A stretch of 64,000 nt of DNA from assembly GCA_949357655.1 (NCBI GenBank), contig CASHTG010000012.1:620001-684000 (forward strand), read 5' to 3'. Positions 24,637 to 36,835 of this stretch are shown here, piece after piece. A program made the translations under genes and the position numbers. The notes below the pieces were generated by a model, which made no database searches, was not told where the DNA came from, and saw only the letters and a list, made by a program, of their open reading frames with translations. The stretch is from Parascedosporium putredinis (taxonomy: Eukaryota; Ascomycota; Sordariomycetes; Microascales; Microascaceae). The first letter of the stretch is position 1. Each line of letters opens with the position of its first letter.

Positions 24637-27600
24637 TCAACTGCCTACATAGTCGTCGTAGAGCATGGAGTCTATTTCCGGAATGACGTAGCTGAACAAC
24701 CCCATGACATCCGTGCCAGCCATGCCCGGGCCTTGGAGGACGAATCCGTCATGAGGGGCAGACGATACCGGGAATTGAACATTATCTATGAACGGTATTC
24801 GCGGTACGCTGGGTACGTCAATCATGAGGTGTTGTGACCCGTGTTCGATTTGTTTCTGCTTTATATCGTTTTCAAAGGTCAGAGGCTTCGAATCGTTAAT
24901 CGCGCATGCCACGGCCGGGAAATGAGCCAAGAAAGAGGGGAAAAGAAAGAAAAGAAAAGAAAAGTATAGCCAAGGAGCCAAGAAAAGAGAGACTTACGTT
25001 CTCGTCGCCAAGCGGCGCCTCGCCCTTGGCACACGAATCCGCCGCTAAGCCCGTCGACACGGGAGCAGCGGTCCCCGGAGTGACAAAAAGAGCGTGCGGG
25101 TTCCCCACCGGCGCGCCCGTCCGGCGCTGGGCCTCCTTGACGTAGTCGCGGGCGATGTGGGAGAACTCGGAGACCAGCGTCCCGGGCATGGAGCCGCCGG
25201 TGGCGTACTCGATGCGGCTAAAGTGGCCGCCGACCATCTCGAGGAGGGCGAGGTTGGACCACGTGTCCGGCTGGAGGGGGTTGTGGATGACGAAGTCGAA
25301 GAGGGTGAAGAGGGCGGTGACGGGGACGGCGGCGATGATGCTACCAGATACCATTCAATCGTTAGCTTTCGAGATCTCGGCTTGGCCTTTTTGGGGGCTT
25401 TCTTCGCTTTTTCTTTTTCTTTCCTCTCACTTGCCACGTATTTGACGTGATTCCATTATTCTTTTCTTCTCCCCTCTCATGGTGGGTTTGTTGCTTTGCT
25501 TTTTTCCACCCACTCTCCCATCACTCGAAACGGGCGGGGGAGATGACTTACAGACTAGGCGTGTACGGCTCCACCTCGATAAGGGCCGTGAGATCAAGCA
25601 CCGACCTCGTGCTCTGGATAATTATCGTAGTATTTTCGCATCGTTGCGCAAGGGCGTCGGCCTCTCTCGATTCGGGTAGGTAAAGCAACGCCGTGCGGGC
25701 TAGCGTCGCGGCGAAGCTATAGTACATGTAGTGCATGTACAGGGCGAGGGGCCGCGTCCTGGGCCCCGTGACGGCCTGCAGCCTCACCAAGCCACCGGGG
25801 CGGAAGCCCGTGTCAGACAGAGACATGCGCCAGCTGTCGAGCTCCTCGCGCAGCTGGGTGATGGTCTCGAGGTGGTAGGCGCTGGGCTTGCCCGACACGC
25901 CGGCGGAGAAGAGGGAGGTGTAGGCCCGCGAGAGGAGGCGGGCGTGGCGGATCAGGGCCAGGAACCAGTTGAATTCGCCAAAGACGGATTCCGGGACGTA
26001 GGGGATGGGGCAGGAGATGTCGTAGTCGACGAAGCCCTGGATAGTGCGTTTTTCGTTCTCGTTAGCGCTGCTAAATGTCTCATCCTTCCAATCACAGCCT
26101 ATCTCTAGTTCTTAAAAGAGGGGATGGATAAAAAGAAACAAAGAAAAGAAAAGACGCATCCGCTGTTGACCATGTAATACGTACCGAGCTTCGTCCATAG
26201 TGGAAACTAGAAGTTTTTTCCAGGCCGTACAAGATCCAAAACGTCTTCTGGTACGTTTGCATCTCCTGCGCGCTCAAGCTCGCAGTAGGCAGGTTCTGGG
26301 CGCGGCGGGCGGCCTCGTTGAGGATGGCGTGCTCTAGAGCTAGGCCGCTGAGGCTGGCGCCGTAGACAGCCATGGCTGTGAGGGCCTGCAGAGTGATGAG
26401 GGAGTCGGGGAGGAGCACCAGGTCCGAGAACACGGCGGTAGCGACGACGAAGAGCTTCCAGTCCTCGCCCTTGCCAGGCTCGAAGCTGCCGCCGTTGGCG
26501 TGCTGGCAGCCGATGGCCAGGACGGCGTGGTACATGCATAGCCAGGGCTTGCTGTTGGTGAGGACCTGGGCTAGCTCCGCGCTAAGGGCGGTCTTTTCGA
26601 AGGCGGCGCGGTCGAGGAAGGGGTAAACGGGATGTACTTTGTCAAAATAAACTTATTCCGGATCGGTCAGCACGGAAAGGATAAGACACGGGCGCCGGCT
26701 AGCAAGGTATGCCCGTTGCAAGTCGGTGGGAGGTAGGGGAGAGACTGTGCAAGCAGGTCTAAAATTCACTACTATAGGAGGGGACTTGACCAACATATAC
26801 TTACGTTGAATGTAAGATGCGGCCAGGTTCTTGTCAGGTAGTTGGAGGCTAGGACTTTGGACCCGGCGACGGACGGCAGTGTACAAGGGGTCAACCTGCC
26901 TTACGCGGCTGTTGATATTGACCGCAATGCGGCCAACAAGTTCGTTCACCCTATTGTTTCCCAGGCATGCGGAAAGTGACTGGAGTCTTGCGTCTGTGAA
27001 GAAGGTCAAACTATGTCGGCCACCTGTCGAGACCCAAGATGGCGGTTTTCGTAATTAGCCAAAGTTACCAGGCGTTGTGGGGAGAGGAAAGGGAAATAAG
27101 CAACAGCATCAGAAATATAATGGGGATAAGCCCCACACATGCAGATCGGGAGACTTGCCAAAGATACCATTACCCTTGTAGAGCAGGAAGTCAGAAATCA
27201 TTCCGTTTTGGAAACGTGGAACAGAGGGGAATTGTCTACTTACCCTCACAAAACCCAGACCACTACCGCTAGGAGTGCCCTGTTGTGTCGCAGGTATGCG
27301 AGATGTTTGGGCACCTGCAAGGAGCCGGTCTACATGGAGCTCGGGAATGGAGTCATGGTCGAGTGACAGCTCATCGGAATTCCTCCCATGCAAGGGTGGA
27401 GACTCTGATTGCTGTATGGTATCGCGCTGAGGGGATAGTGTGGGCAGTTGCTTGGTGTAGACAGATTCTTGTGGTTCCGGATCTTCGGAGAGCGAGAAGT
27501 GGCCAACCACTGAAACGAGGTGCGTCCAAGGAAGGAATGGAAACATTAGATGTTTGCATCGTTCACGAAGAAAAGAAAAACAGGAGCGAAACGTCGGGAA

Positions 27601-28048
27601 TAAGAGAAGGGAGAAGGGAGGGGGATGCACTCACCTGCCCCCGAGTCGAGGGTTGACCGGACGGCTCGCCGGGGTGGACCTAACCGCCTCCGGCTATAAT
27701 GACAATCCTCCTTCCTTCTCTACGTATCGTCACGTTAGCTAACCTAAGCTTCTTATTTTGATCTTTTAATTTTTACTCGAATGCCTCTTTTCTCTTCATG
27801 CTCTCTCCATCAGGTAAGAAAGTCAAAAACGGTAGACCTACAACACAATGGTCGCAAGGGGGCCGGAACCTGTCATATGAGTAGAGTATTAGTGATGACT
27901 GCCGGCTGTCACAAGCTGCAAGTTTTGCCGGCCCGGTACGCACCTGTACACCGTACTTTGCGCGACCGACAGTTGTCGCAGGTCTTATTGTTCTTCAAGC
28001 TAAAGCCGGAGCTGGGGTAATACGGGTAGGGCTGTGCAGGGCGGTCAT
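24637..28048 (-). CDS. Zn(II)2Cys6 transcription factor with fungal-TF middle homology region
   Basis: Nuclear regulator of unknown targets, about ten exons. Exon 1 (28048-27944) carries KTCDNCRSRKVRC; exon 2 (27869-27842) PCDHC; exon 3 (27719-27635) RRKDCHY followed by basic RRR: a zinc binuclear cluster split by two introns. Later exons (27509-27244, about 27022-26810, 26640-26187, 26040-25550, 25340-25000, 24900-24637, ends approximate) encode the regulatory domain, including PFLDRAAFEKTAL, CMYHAVLAIGCQHANGG and ITLQALTAMAVYG, typical of PF04082/MHR-type factors. Two frame breaks: one C lost at 28039-28041, which hides the start ATG, and one C lost at 27858-27862 inside the zinc cluster. 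The last Cys spacing (C-x5-C) is one shorter than usual, so the exon 2/3 junction is tentative. It ends in an acidic tail. Confidence 0.85.
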
Positions 28049-28053
28049 TTGAA

Positions 28054-28071
28054 GTGTGTGTGTGTGTGTGT
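28054..28071. repeat. (GT)9 microsatellite in the 5' UTR of the regulator gene
   Basis: Nine GT units just upstream of the inferred ATG (28048-28046) of the Zn(II)2Cys6 gene; on the mRNA strand it reads as CA repeats. Length changes would alter the leader but not the protein. Confidence 0.95.
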
Positions 28072-31000
28072 TAGACGACGACGCTTAATTATTTTTCGGG
28101 TTTTGACAAGGTGAGTAGTCCCGGGGGAGAATGTGGGTTACACTGAACATGGAATGCAAGTCGAATAACCTAAGCCGACTTTGGAGACGGAGGACATCAA
28201 TAGCCTGGGAATTTCGGAGAGGCCAAGATGGGTCCGTTCATGTACTCCTTCGGCCCTCACGATCCCTTCAGATCCGCCGAACAAGGCAGGGGAGTGACGT
28301 CGGTTCGACCTCAAGGGCGAGCTAGATCTCGGTGTACCCCCTGCGTCAACTTCGGATTTCTCGTCGCTCCTGTGCCGCACGTTGGGTTCCAAGGAAGTCG
28401 GAAGAATAAGAGAGAGATGTAGATGGTCGGTGACCGAAGCCAAGCAAAGGTGGGAAAGCTGAAGTTCTGGAGGGGGCTATGAAGGCAGATAAAGTTGGGT
28501 TGAGAATTCCCTCGGATCGGGGTTCGGTATCCAATTTCCTCTTTGGGAAATGTTTGCCGAGGCTGGAAAACTTTCTCGGCTCCCCAAAATCGCCGAACCT
28601 CAACCATCAACCCGGCGCCGGCGGCTTGGTCTTGGCTTGGTAGTGAAGGAGTTTGGAAACCAGGGCTTTTCCCTTGTCCGTACTGCGCGGCGCGTCATAT
28701 TCCTTGCCGTGTGTTGCAATCCGCCGCGAGAGGTAATTTAAAAATGAAGCCCATTTTGAAGCTACGCATCTTGGTTTCTGAGCTCGATCGCGTGGCCACG
28801 TCGTCGCTGCACGTCATTAGGGTTTGGGACTAAAGACGAAATAGTTTATTAGGAACATCGAAGGGGCGAATCTAGGATTCTTTCCGGTTCTAGAGTAAAT
28901 AAGGTATATATCGAGATAAAGAGGCGTTATATCTGTTTTCGTGTTGATACAGATGAAGTCTTTTATCAACCTGTGATCAATTTGTTGTAGATTCTTTTGG
29001 ACGACTGGATGTCCTTGATGCACTGGATCCTTGAGCACCTGCCGATTTAGGGATGATTGATCCTGGAATTGACAGGCTCTATCCGTCAAACATTTACCTA
29101 TAGAGTGGCGATAATTTCGTAACCCACGGCACTACTCCCGGAGAATATCGGCACCACGAGAATAGCTGAGACTGATTGACACGGACGTCTGCCATTGCAG
29201 CGATATAAATTAGTCGAGTTACATCTCCTCAATATAAAGAATCTAAGTAGCAGACTCTTTAGCAGTTAGCTGCCGCGCGCAAGCATTCAAGCTGATTTAA
29301 GTGTTCGGAGTTGTCCATCGAGTGCAGGTGGACCTAACTATTGAGTAATATATACATTTCGAAAAACTCGACTATAGGTTCAGGGGTCTTCCCAAAACAG
29401 ACGTATAAGGTTGTATCATGGCCGATAGCAAATATGCCGGTACGTACCTAGAGATCCTGGCAATATCACGTCACACCGTCGCCATCACGCTTTTGGTGCT
29501 GCGGAGTCTTGTAACACGCCGTGCCCGAAAGCTCAGTCCCACATTTCCCGCGGCGGGGCGGGTCGGGGCGGAGCGGGCCCATTTTTCCCCGATGAAGACT
29601 CGCACACGCACACATGCTGCACTCCGATGTCACCACGCTGCGGCAGTGCGACCTCGATATCCCGGAATCGCGGGTAACCTCCGGGTGCTAAACTATGAAG
29701 AGGGCGCCACGGCATACCGGCTGGTGGGAGGTAGCCCGGGGCTCATGCCACATAGGATACGGCGTTGACACAGGGTAGACCGCGCGAGAAAATATCCAAC
29801 TTTGCAAATGTTTCGAAGGCAGCAGATCTGAGCGGTTAACTTGTCTACTCTTACACTTACGGCCATGCCGCATACAGAGTGTAAGCGGTAGTAACGTGTG
29901 ATTATGTATATGGTAGGCCATATAGTCTCCATCAACATGTTCATCTGTTCCTCTCTCACACACACAAGAGTCATTTGCTTCTCCCTTCTTCAACGCACGG
30001 GGGCTGGCCACCTTCATCACCGAGATTACGGCGGTAGGCTACTTACGGACGGAGGAAAGAGGATTCTTGCCACCCAAATTCAAGCCTCGTAAGATATGCG
30101 TGCAAATACGGCATGGAGTACCCTCATCACCATCCTACGCATCTGATCTCTACTACCTTACTACAACCCTAAATTAGCCAAATCTAACATGCGCCTAAAT
30201 ACGCTCCCTCCTCGCCAAACTTTATCCCGAAAAGCTATCCCTAAAGGTCATCCTTCGCTCAGATAGATCTATTCGCATCCCACAGTTTACTCTAGTCAGC
30301 GCATGCCGTGCAGGCTCTACATGGCCATCAATGACTACGCCGGGTTAAATAGTTCGTGTCCCCGTGGCGGGTAGCAGTAACGGAGATGTGGAATGTTATC
30401 ATTTTCTCATCGTTTGAGCAAGAAGTCCTACCCCATCGGCTCCTACTCGTCTATGTAACGGCCTGGAAATGAGGTCCGTCGCCTGTTATCCTAGGTCAAG
30501 TACGACCCATCTCTATTTAACACCGGTAGGAAAACGACCCATTCCGTGTCGGATTTCAGTGTTATCGAACACTCCAGCTAGCTTACGGCCGAATATATTC
30601 ACCTCGTGGATCGATGGGTCAAACATATATAGCCGTACTGTCCGAGAGGTGGGCCTCTCCGTTTGCTAATGAATATCACTATATTCCTCCCTCAGATACT
30701 TGTGACGCGAAGAATCTGCCACGGCGACTACACAATATGGAAGGAAATGTTTGAACGGCCCCATCGTACTGAGAGTCCGTAGTGGAAGTTGGGAGGCCAC
30801 CCCGTCTCACTTGATGGTGCGATTTTGACCCAGGGGTGCTCGCTCTCCTCTGCGCAAACCTCTACCCTGTCTCGGCGCTCGGCACCAATCTCGACAGACG
30901 GACTCCCAGAATGTCCTGCTGTGTAGCCTATACCATCGCTCGTCCGCGTCAGCCAAAGATGAGTTGGGTCGTAGCTCCCTCTGGGCTCGAACCACCTCGA

Positions 31001-33246
31001 AAATGGCGCTAGCTAGAGTGGGTATCATCCTATCGCTCTTCGTTGCTTTTTCTTCTTTTCCTTCGGTTCTCGAGCATTCCCTTGACGGGGCGAATTGATA
31101 TTAGAACGAAAAAGGAAAAAGGCTGGAACTATTGTAAAGAGGAACTGAATCCCTGCAACCCATTCTTCTTTCTTCCCCGCATTATCTCTCGCGAAAGCCT
31201 ACTAACGGAATTCTGTCTCGCCTCGGAACAACCGTTTCTTGGTATCACTAGCGTCGACGTTCTGGAAGTGCTTGAGAATCAGTCCTCAGTTTATTCGCCA
31301 CTGACATACTTACTTCGAGGCACAACTACGAGCCTTATCAACAGGGCGTCCACGCCCCGGCCCCTTGACCCTATTGTCTCACACGCCACGACCCCTCAAC
31401 TCAACGTAGGGCCACCCTTTCCCTTCTCGTCAGTTGCAGACAATAGCACAATCCTTCTCCATCCCAAAACCATTCCTCATCGCATGATTCTGAACCCCAG
31501 GCGTGCCAGAAAACGGCGCTTGCTCCCCCGCCCGTTCGTTTTCTTCCAGGTCTAGCCTAGACACCCGGCCGTCCCTGGCATTGTGTCTGCATCCAACGTG
31601 TTTCACCGCTCAGTCAAGCATGCATAGGTTCTTGGCGGGCCTGAACCGCATTCCGTGTTTCTTCCTCCGCCGCGAGCCCCCGGTCCCGCCGCTGCTCGAT
31701 TCCGAGCCGGGACGCAGGAACGAAAAATGTCCCAATTAAAAATGCGCCTCGGCTAGTCCGGGTAAGGACCTGGTTTAGGGAAATGTTATCGGAGAATTGA
31801 GACAATTCCCCTCTGTCGCCTAGTTGACCAAACTTGGCGATATACCTAAGGGTGCATAAAAGCCTCTAACCCAAATCTAGCGAGTCCTCAAGACAACTTG
31901 GCGACGTTCCTGGATCCCAGCACTTTGTTTCTAGCTCTCGGTATGGGGAGCACTAGGTTCCGGATCCTTTGCTTACTTCGTTTCCTTCTTTGCCGCGGGG
32001 GCTTACGTTGGCACTCCTGTCTCGCGGCTCAAGTCGATTCAAACTACCCCTCTTAGTTCTCGAGCGTTATGGCTCGTTTGGTAAATTGTCGCACTCGACA
32101 TTCTGAATTCGGCCGCGGGGTGTGCATACTCCCTGTCTAGGATACTGAGCATTTCACATCTTGGTTCCACTCCTGGGGCTTCTTGGCCGAGTCCATCTCC
32201 TAAGTGCTCGCTGGGTTCATATACCATCCGCGAGTGGAAAGGACGACGCACAGCGTTCCTCAAAGCCCTCCGCGTGTGGTGCCCCTGCTTGAGCATCGCC
32301 AACGTCGAGAAAAACAGGGGTAACGGGGTGCCCCAGTCACACAGAGACCCTACCCTCTTCCTCTCTCTCTCTCTCTCTTTCTGTTCTCCCTTCTCTCTTT
32401 TAGGCCAATTACGTGTTACCCGTCGCCGCTCGACAAAAGTGTCACTTGCTTACATGAATGCAGGAATGACTTCGGCCATAATGCGCCCTTTTAACTGGGG
32501 TTTACCTGTCCCGATCGAGCGGTTCATTGTAAATGAGGTAAATACAAGAGTGGAGAACCAAGTTGGTGCTTCCTGCGTCCACGCAAACAAGTCTCTGGGG
32601 ATGCACGCCGTTTCGATCATCCCTTGCTTCGTAGTGTGGGGTACACCCAAAGGGGATCGAGTGCATTGTGAATTAGACGGGGCCCGTCAAGGCTCTCTCC
32701 CTTGCTTCTGTGCCGCAACCCTACCGCACCAACCAACGTAGATAGGCCCAAAGCGGAGGTTTCCAATTCGGTTGGTGTAACGCGCCCCTGGTCAGCATCA
32801 GCCACCCAAATTGCCCAAGTGGCCGTCACCTGCCATCCGCCATCGCATCCTGTATGGCTCGAGAGCCTGTGATTCTTTCTATCACTCGCTGGCGATAAGT
32901 CTGGCCTACATGTAGGAATGTGATGATGGCATCTACCGGCAGTTCAGTCGACCACTGACAGGTTCTCTGTGACGCCAAAACAAGAGAGGGTGTGAATCGA
33001 GCGTTCCATGTGGTATCACGGCTGGCTGCCTGTTGGGCCTGGTCTGTATATAGAAGAAGGTTATAATACAAATCTCCTCGAAGAGGGCCCTTCAATATCT
33101 GCTGTACTTGCGTTCCTTGTGATAACTACATTATCTAGTACATGTAGTGAACGTAGGTATATTCAACGACTCGAAGAAACTCCAGTTCTCGTGATCTTCC
33201 AAGCACTTCGCTCTCAGCCTGTGCAGAAACCGCCTCAACCGCCGCC
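28072..33246. other. 5.2-kb gene-poor divergent region
   Basis: Lies between the regulator gene (-) and the P450 gene (+). A (CT)9 tract sits at 32361-32378. 28850-29350 and 30080-30350 are relatively A/T-rich and have stops in all frames. No open frame shows a recognisable motif. A decayed repeat is possible but I see no terminal repeats. Confidence 0.5.
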
Positions 33247-35305
33247 ATGGGCTTTCTTCGTACGACCGAGACGAGACGTCTCTTAGTTTCACTGGTGCAA
33301 AACTGGGTCACAGTTGCCATCATTTTAGCAGCGGTAATCGCTCTGCTCAAGATCGCGCTCGTCCTGAGAACATGGAATCGTCTGCGCCATATCGGAGGAC
33401 CCCCTGGCGGGGTTCACGAATCTATGGATAATTTACACAATCATGAGCGGAAAGGCCCACCTCAGACTGCAAAAGGCTGCCGAGAAGTATGGTATGTTCA
33501 AGCCGACGGAGGTTTTCCTAATCGTAACTGCTCTATGGGGGCAGTTTCTCAACACGACCTTTCATGAGTTTACTTTGTATCCTTCTATGTCATCTTCAAG
33601 CTTAAGAAGATGGCCACTCTGACAGCTAGAGTTTATAGGCTCCTTGGTCCGCGTCGGTCCCAACGAGCTAAGCACCTGTGATCCCGACCTCTTGAGGAGG
33701 ATGGACGGTGCAAGATCTACGTACAAACGGTCGACATGGTACCTAGCCATGAGGTTCGACCCGAACCGGGACAACGTTTTATCCCAGATGGATGATGACT
33801 TACACAACAGCCTCCGCTCGAAAATGATGCATGGCGTAAGAGTACCCCCTTTACTAGCTCCCCACTTTGGTCTTGGGCCTTTCTATTGGAGAGTCTGACA
33901 AGTTGGCGGGAGAAACACAGTATTCCGGTCGGGATGTGGACGCCCTCGAGCACAAGGTTGACCGCAACATTTTGGCTTTCATCGACCTCATACGGCGCCG
34001 CTATCTCTCGACGCCGGGAAACACCAAGCCTTTCGACTTTGGACGCAAAGTCCAATTCTTCACCCTCGATACCATCTCCGACATCTCCTACAGCGAGGCA
34101 TTTGGCTGCCTTCCAACCGATTCGGATAGATTCCAGTATGTCGCGACCATAGAAGACAATCTCCCGGCGGTCATGCTCATCTCTACCATGCCGAAAATGA
34201 ATTGGATTATGGAGTCGAGCTTGGTAAAGAGATTTCTCCCGTCTGAACATGATCAGTTCGGGTTCGGTCGGGTCCTAGGGTTAGTTGAAATTTGATGCAC
34301 CGGAAGATGAAGGTGTATTTTCCGAATAGCTCTCTAACCGAGGATATTCTTTTTGGCTAGAATCTGCAAAGACAAGGCCGCCGAGCGTTTTGGCCCGGAT
34401 GGGAAACAACAGCATGACATGTTGGGCTCTTTTGTCCGCCACGGCCTTACTGAGGAAGAGGCTCAGTCAGAAACTCTTCTCCAAATGTTAGTAGTTGGCC
34501 GACTGCACCTCCTGCTCCACCGTTGGAACTCTTCCTTGCCCCCGAGTTTCTTTTGTTCTCGGGATTAGCTTGAAAACAAGCCTAAGGCCTATAGGTCTAA
34601 CGCTGACATCCGTGCTTCCCCACTTCTTCGAGCAGACTCGCCGGATCTGAAACTACGGCAACCGCTATCCGCGCTACGATGCTCTACATCGTCACCCACC
34701 CTCACGTCTACTCCAGACTCCTCGCGGAGATTCTCGAAGCCTCAAAAACAGTATCCTGTCCCATCACGAACGCTGAAGCCAAAGGGCTTCCCTACCTGCA
34801 AGCCGTGATCAAGGAGGGGCTGCGCATCTGGCCGCCCGTCGCGAGCCTCATGACCAAGATAGCTCCACCAGAAGGTGACAACTGGAAGGGGATTCGGATC
34901 CCCGGCGGTACGTGTATTGGATACAACGCCTTTGGCCTATCCAGAAACAAAGACGTGTGGGGCCATGACGCCGACGTGTTTAGGCCCGAGCGATGGCTGG
35001 AGGGCACGGTGGAGGAGCTGCGAGCCATGGAATCGGTGTTGGACATGGTGTTTGGGCACGGTCGGTTCAAGTGCCTGGGCCAGAACATTGCGTACATCGA
35101 ACTCAACAAGATCTTTTTCGAAGTAAGCGCCGGCACCCCAACCCCGGCTATAAGTTTATCGTGCTGACATACCGGTTTTCTTTTCGCCCAGCTACTTCGC
35201 CATTTTCAGCTTCATGTTTTGGACCCGACTCGGGTCTGGGACAATACATGCAGGGGTGTCTTTGTTCAGCACAACTTTTGGCTGATAGCCTCTAAGAGGG
35301 AATAA
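33247..35305 (+). CDS. Cytochrome P450 monooxygenase
   Basis: ER-anchored heme oxygenase; substrate unknown. Six exons: 33247-33491, 33639-33835, 33921-34279, 34361-34496, 34636-35122, 35192-35305, all with usable splice sites and matching phases. It starts with a hydrophobic anchor (VTVAIILAAVIALLKIALVL) and a proline hinge (GGPPGG). I-helix AGSETT spans exon 5; the K-helix ExxR is in IKEGLRIWPP; FRPERW follows; the heme loop is FGHGRFKCLG (about 35051-35080) with the cysteine ligand. One frame break at 33409-33412: the G4 run after GGPPGG has one base too many (or two too few), after which FTNLWIIYT continues in frame. Overall pattern recalls pisatin demethylase-type fungal P450s, a weak subfamily guess. 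It converges on the aminotransferase gene 260 bp away. Confidence 0.9.
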
Positions 35306-35564
35306 TGATAATGATACGAGGCCTATCTAATCAGGAGGAGTGGGAGTTATCGAGAGTCCGGGGAGGGGATAGAAGATGCAGCTTAGCAAAGATCACGAAG
35401 AGGGATTCAACCAGCGGACCATAGGGATTATGTGCAGATTTATATATATGTCCAGCAACCGTTCTATTGAATGAGGCCCCAGACATCCCCTATATGCAGT
35501 GGCTCCCTATCCATGGGTCTGCAGGCAGATCTAGAATGGAAGAATATATCCAACGTTATCATCA

Positions 35565-36835
35565 TTACTCATCAAGCGCAGCCAAGACCCTCTTCAAGCC
35601 TTCCAGCAGGTACTCCTCGTTGACGGAAAACACGATGCGGAACCACCCCGGCTCCTCGGAGCCGAATGCTTTCCCGGACGCCAGGAAGACCCGGTTCCGA
35701 AGCAAAGCGTCCATGACCACCTTATCTGCGTTGACCACCTCCCTGTCCGGGTGCTTTGTGCGGTACACGGCGCCGAGGTCGACCCACAGGAAGAAGGCGG
35801 CGTTGACCCCCTTGGCGTAAGACACGCCATTCTCATCGGCCCAGGCCCGCGCGATGGCGTAGTTGGCAGCCAGCTTCTTACGGTTAGTGGCGATGTATGA
35901 TTCGACCCAGGCGTCGTCGTCGAGGATGTTAGCGGTGGCGATCTCCGAGAGCGACGAGGTGGAGCTGTAGAGGGAGACGCAGACGAGGGCTGTGTGGAGG
36001 GCCTCGTTGTGCTGGGAAATGATGACGCCCATGCGCAAGCCGTTGGCTCCGAAATCCTTGGACATGCCCCAAAGGACGTGGAGGCGGGCCTGGTCCATGA
36101 CGCCCGCAAGAGGTATAGAGAGCGCGGACTCGTAGGGGACGGCAGGGGGTTCGTCGGACCAGACCGACAGGGCGTATATTTCGTCGCTGATGAGGTGGAT
36201 GCCATACTTCTCGCACAACTTCATCAGGTCGATGATGACCTCGCGCGGGTAGCAGCGGCCTAGGGGTTATGCGGGTGGCACAGCAAAAGCCCCGCAATCT
36301 TGACGCCGTTCTCTTGGGACTTGAGGAGGGCCTCCTCATACTTGGCCACGGCCTCGCGACCGAGTGGGTCGATGCCATGGAAGGGTACGGGGACGAGGTG
36401 GGCATCGGTCCGCAGCGTGATGTCGTCCTTGAAGGTACCGTAGTACGGCTGTCCCAGCAGGAAGCCTTCTCCGGGGTTCGCGATAGCCCAGGACATGTGC
36501 TCGATGGCGGAGCTGCAGCCGTTGGTAACGGTAATATGCTGAGACTGGATGGGTTCGACCGGGCGCAGGTGCTTGGTTAGGAATCGGGTCATGGAGGCAC
36601 GGAGCCGCTTGGAGCCGCCGGTGCCATCGCCGTAGGTGAGGGCCTGGCTGGTAGCTTTGGTATTGGCGTGGATGTGGGCTAGCAGGTCATCATGCATAAG
36701 AAGGTTCTCAGCGACGCCGAGACTAATGTAGCCCAAAGGGTTAGTTGTGGGCTCCCACAGGTTCTGGATGATCTGCCAGATCAGGGCGGTGCCTGTGCGT
36801 TTAGCATTCGTCTCGGCGCGGGCGGAGAGAGACAT
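35565..36835 (-). CDS. ACC-synthase-like class I/II aminotransferase
   Basis: PLP-dependent enzyme of the 1-aminocyclopropane-1-carboxylate synthase-like group, which in fungi is common in secondary-metabolite loci; true reaction unknown. Single exon, about 424 residues. Landmarks: NPLGYISLGVAEN near the N-terminus, SQALTYGDGTGG, VTNGCSSAIEH, CHPHNP-LGRCYP, ISDEIYALSVW, and the PLP-lysine loop GMSKDFGANGLRMG (lysine codon 36057-36059). One frame break: a C is missing at 36263-36266 (coding strand), creating an apparent TAG immediately after HPHNP; restoring it joins the two halves without loss of a residue. It starts at the ATG 36835-36833. It is convergent with the P450 gene, and both lie between gene-poor stretches. 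Confidence 0.88.

Noticed and set aside
28817..29089. Possible decayed retrotransposon fragment (minus frame rich in Gln/Asp/Lys)
   Set aside because: No reverse transcriptase, integrase or LTR motif can be read; composition alone is not enough.
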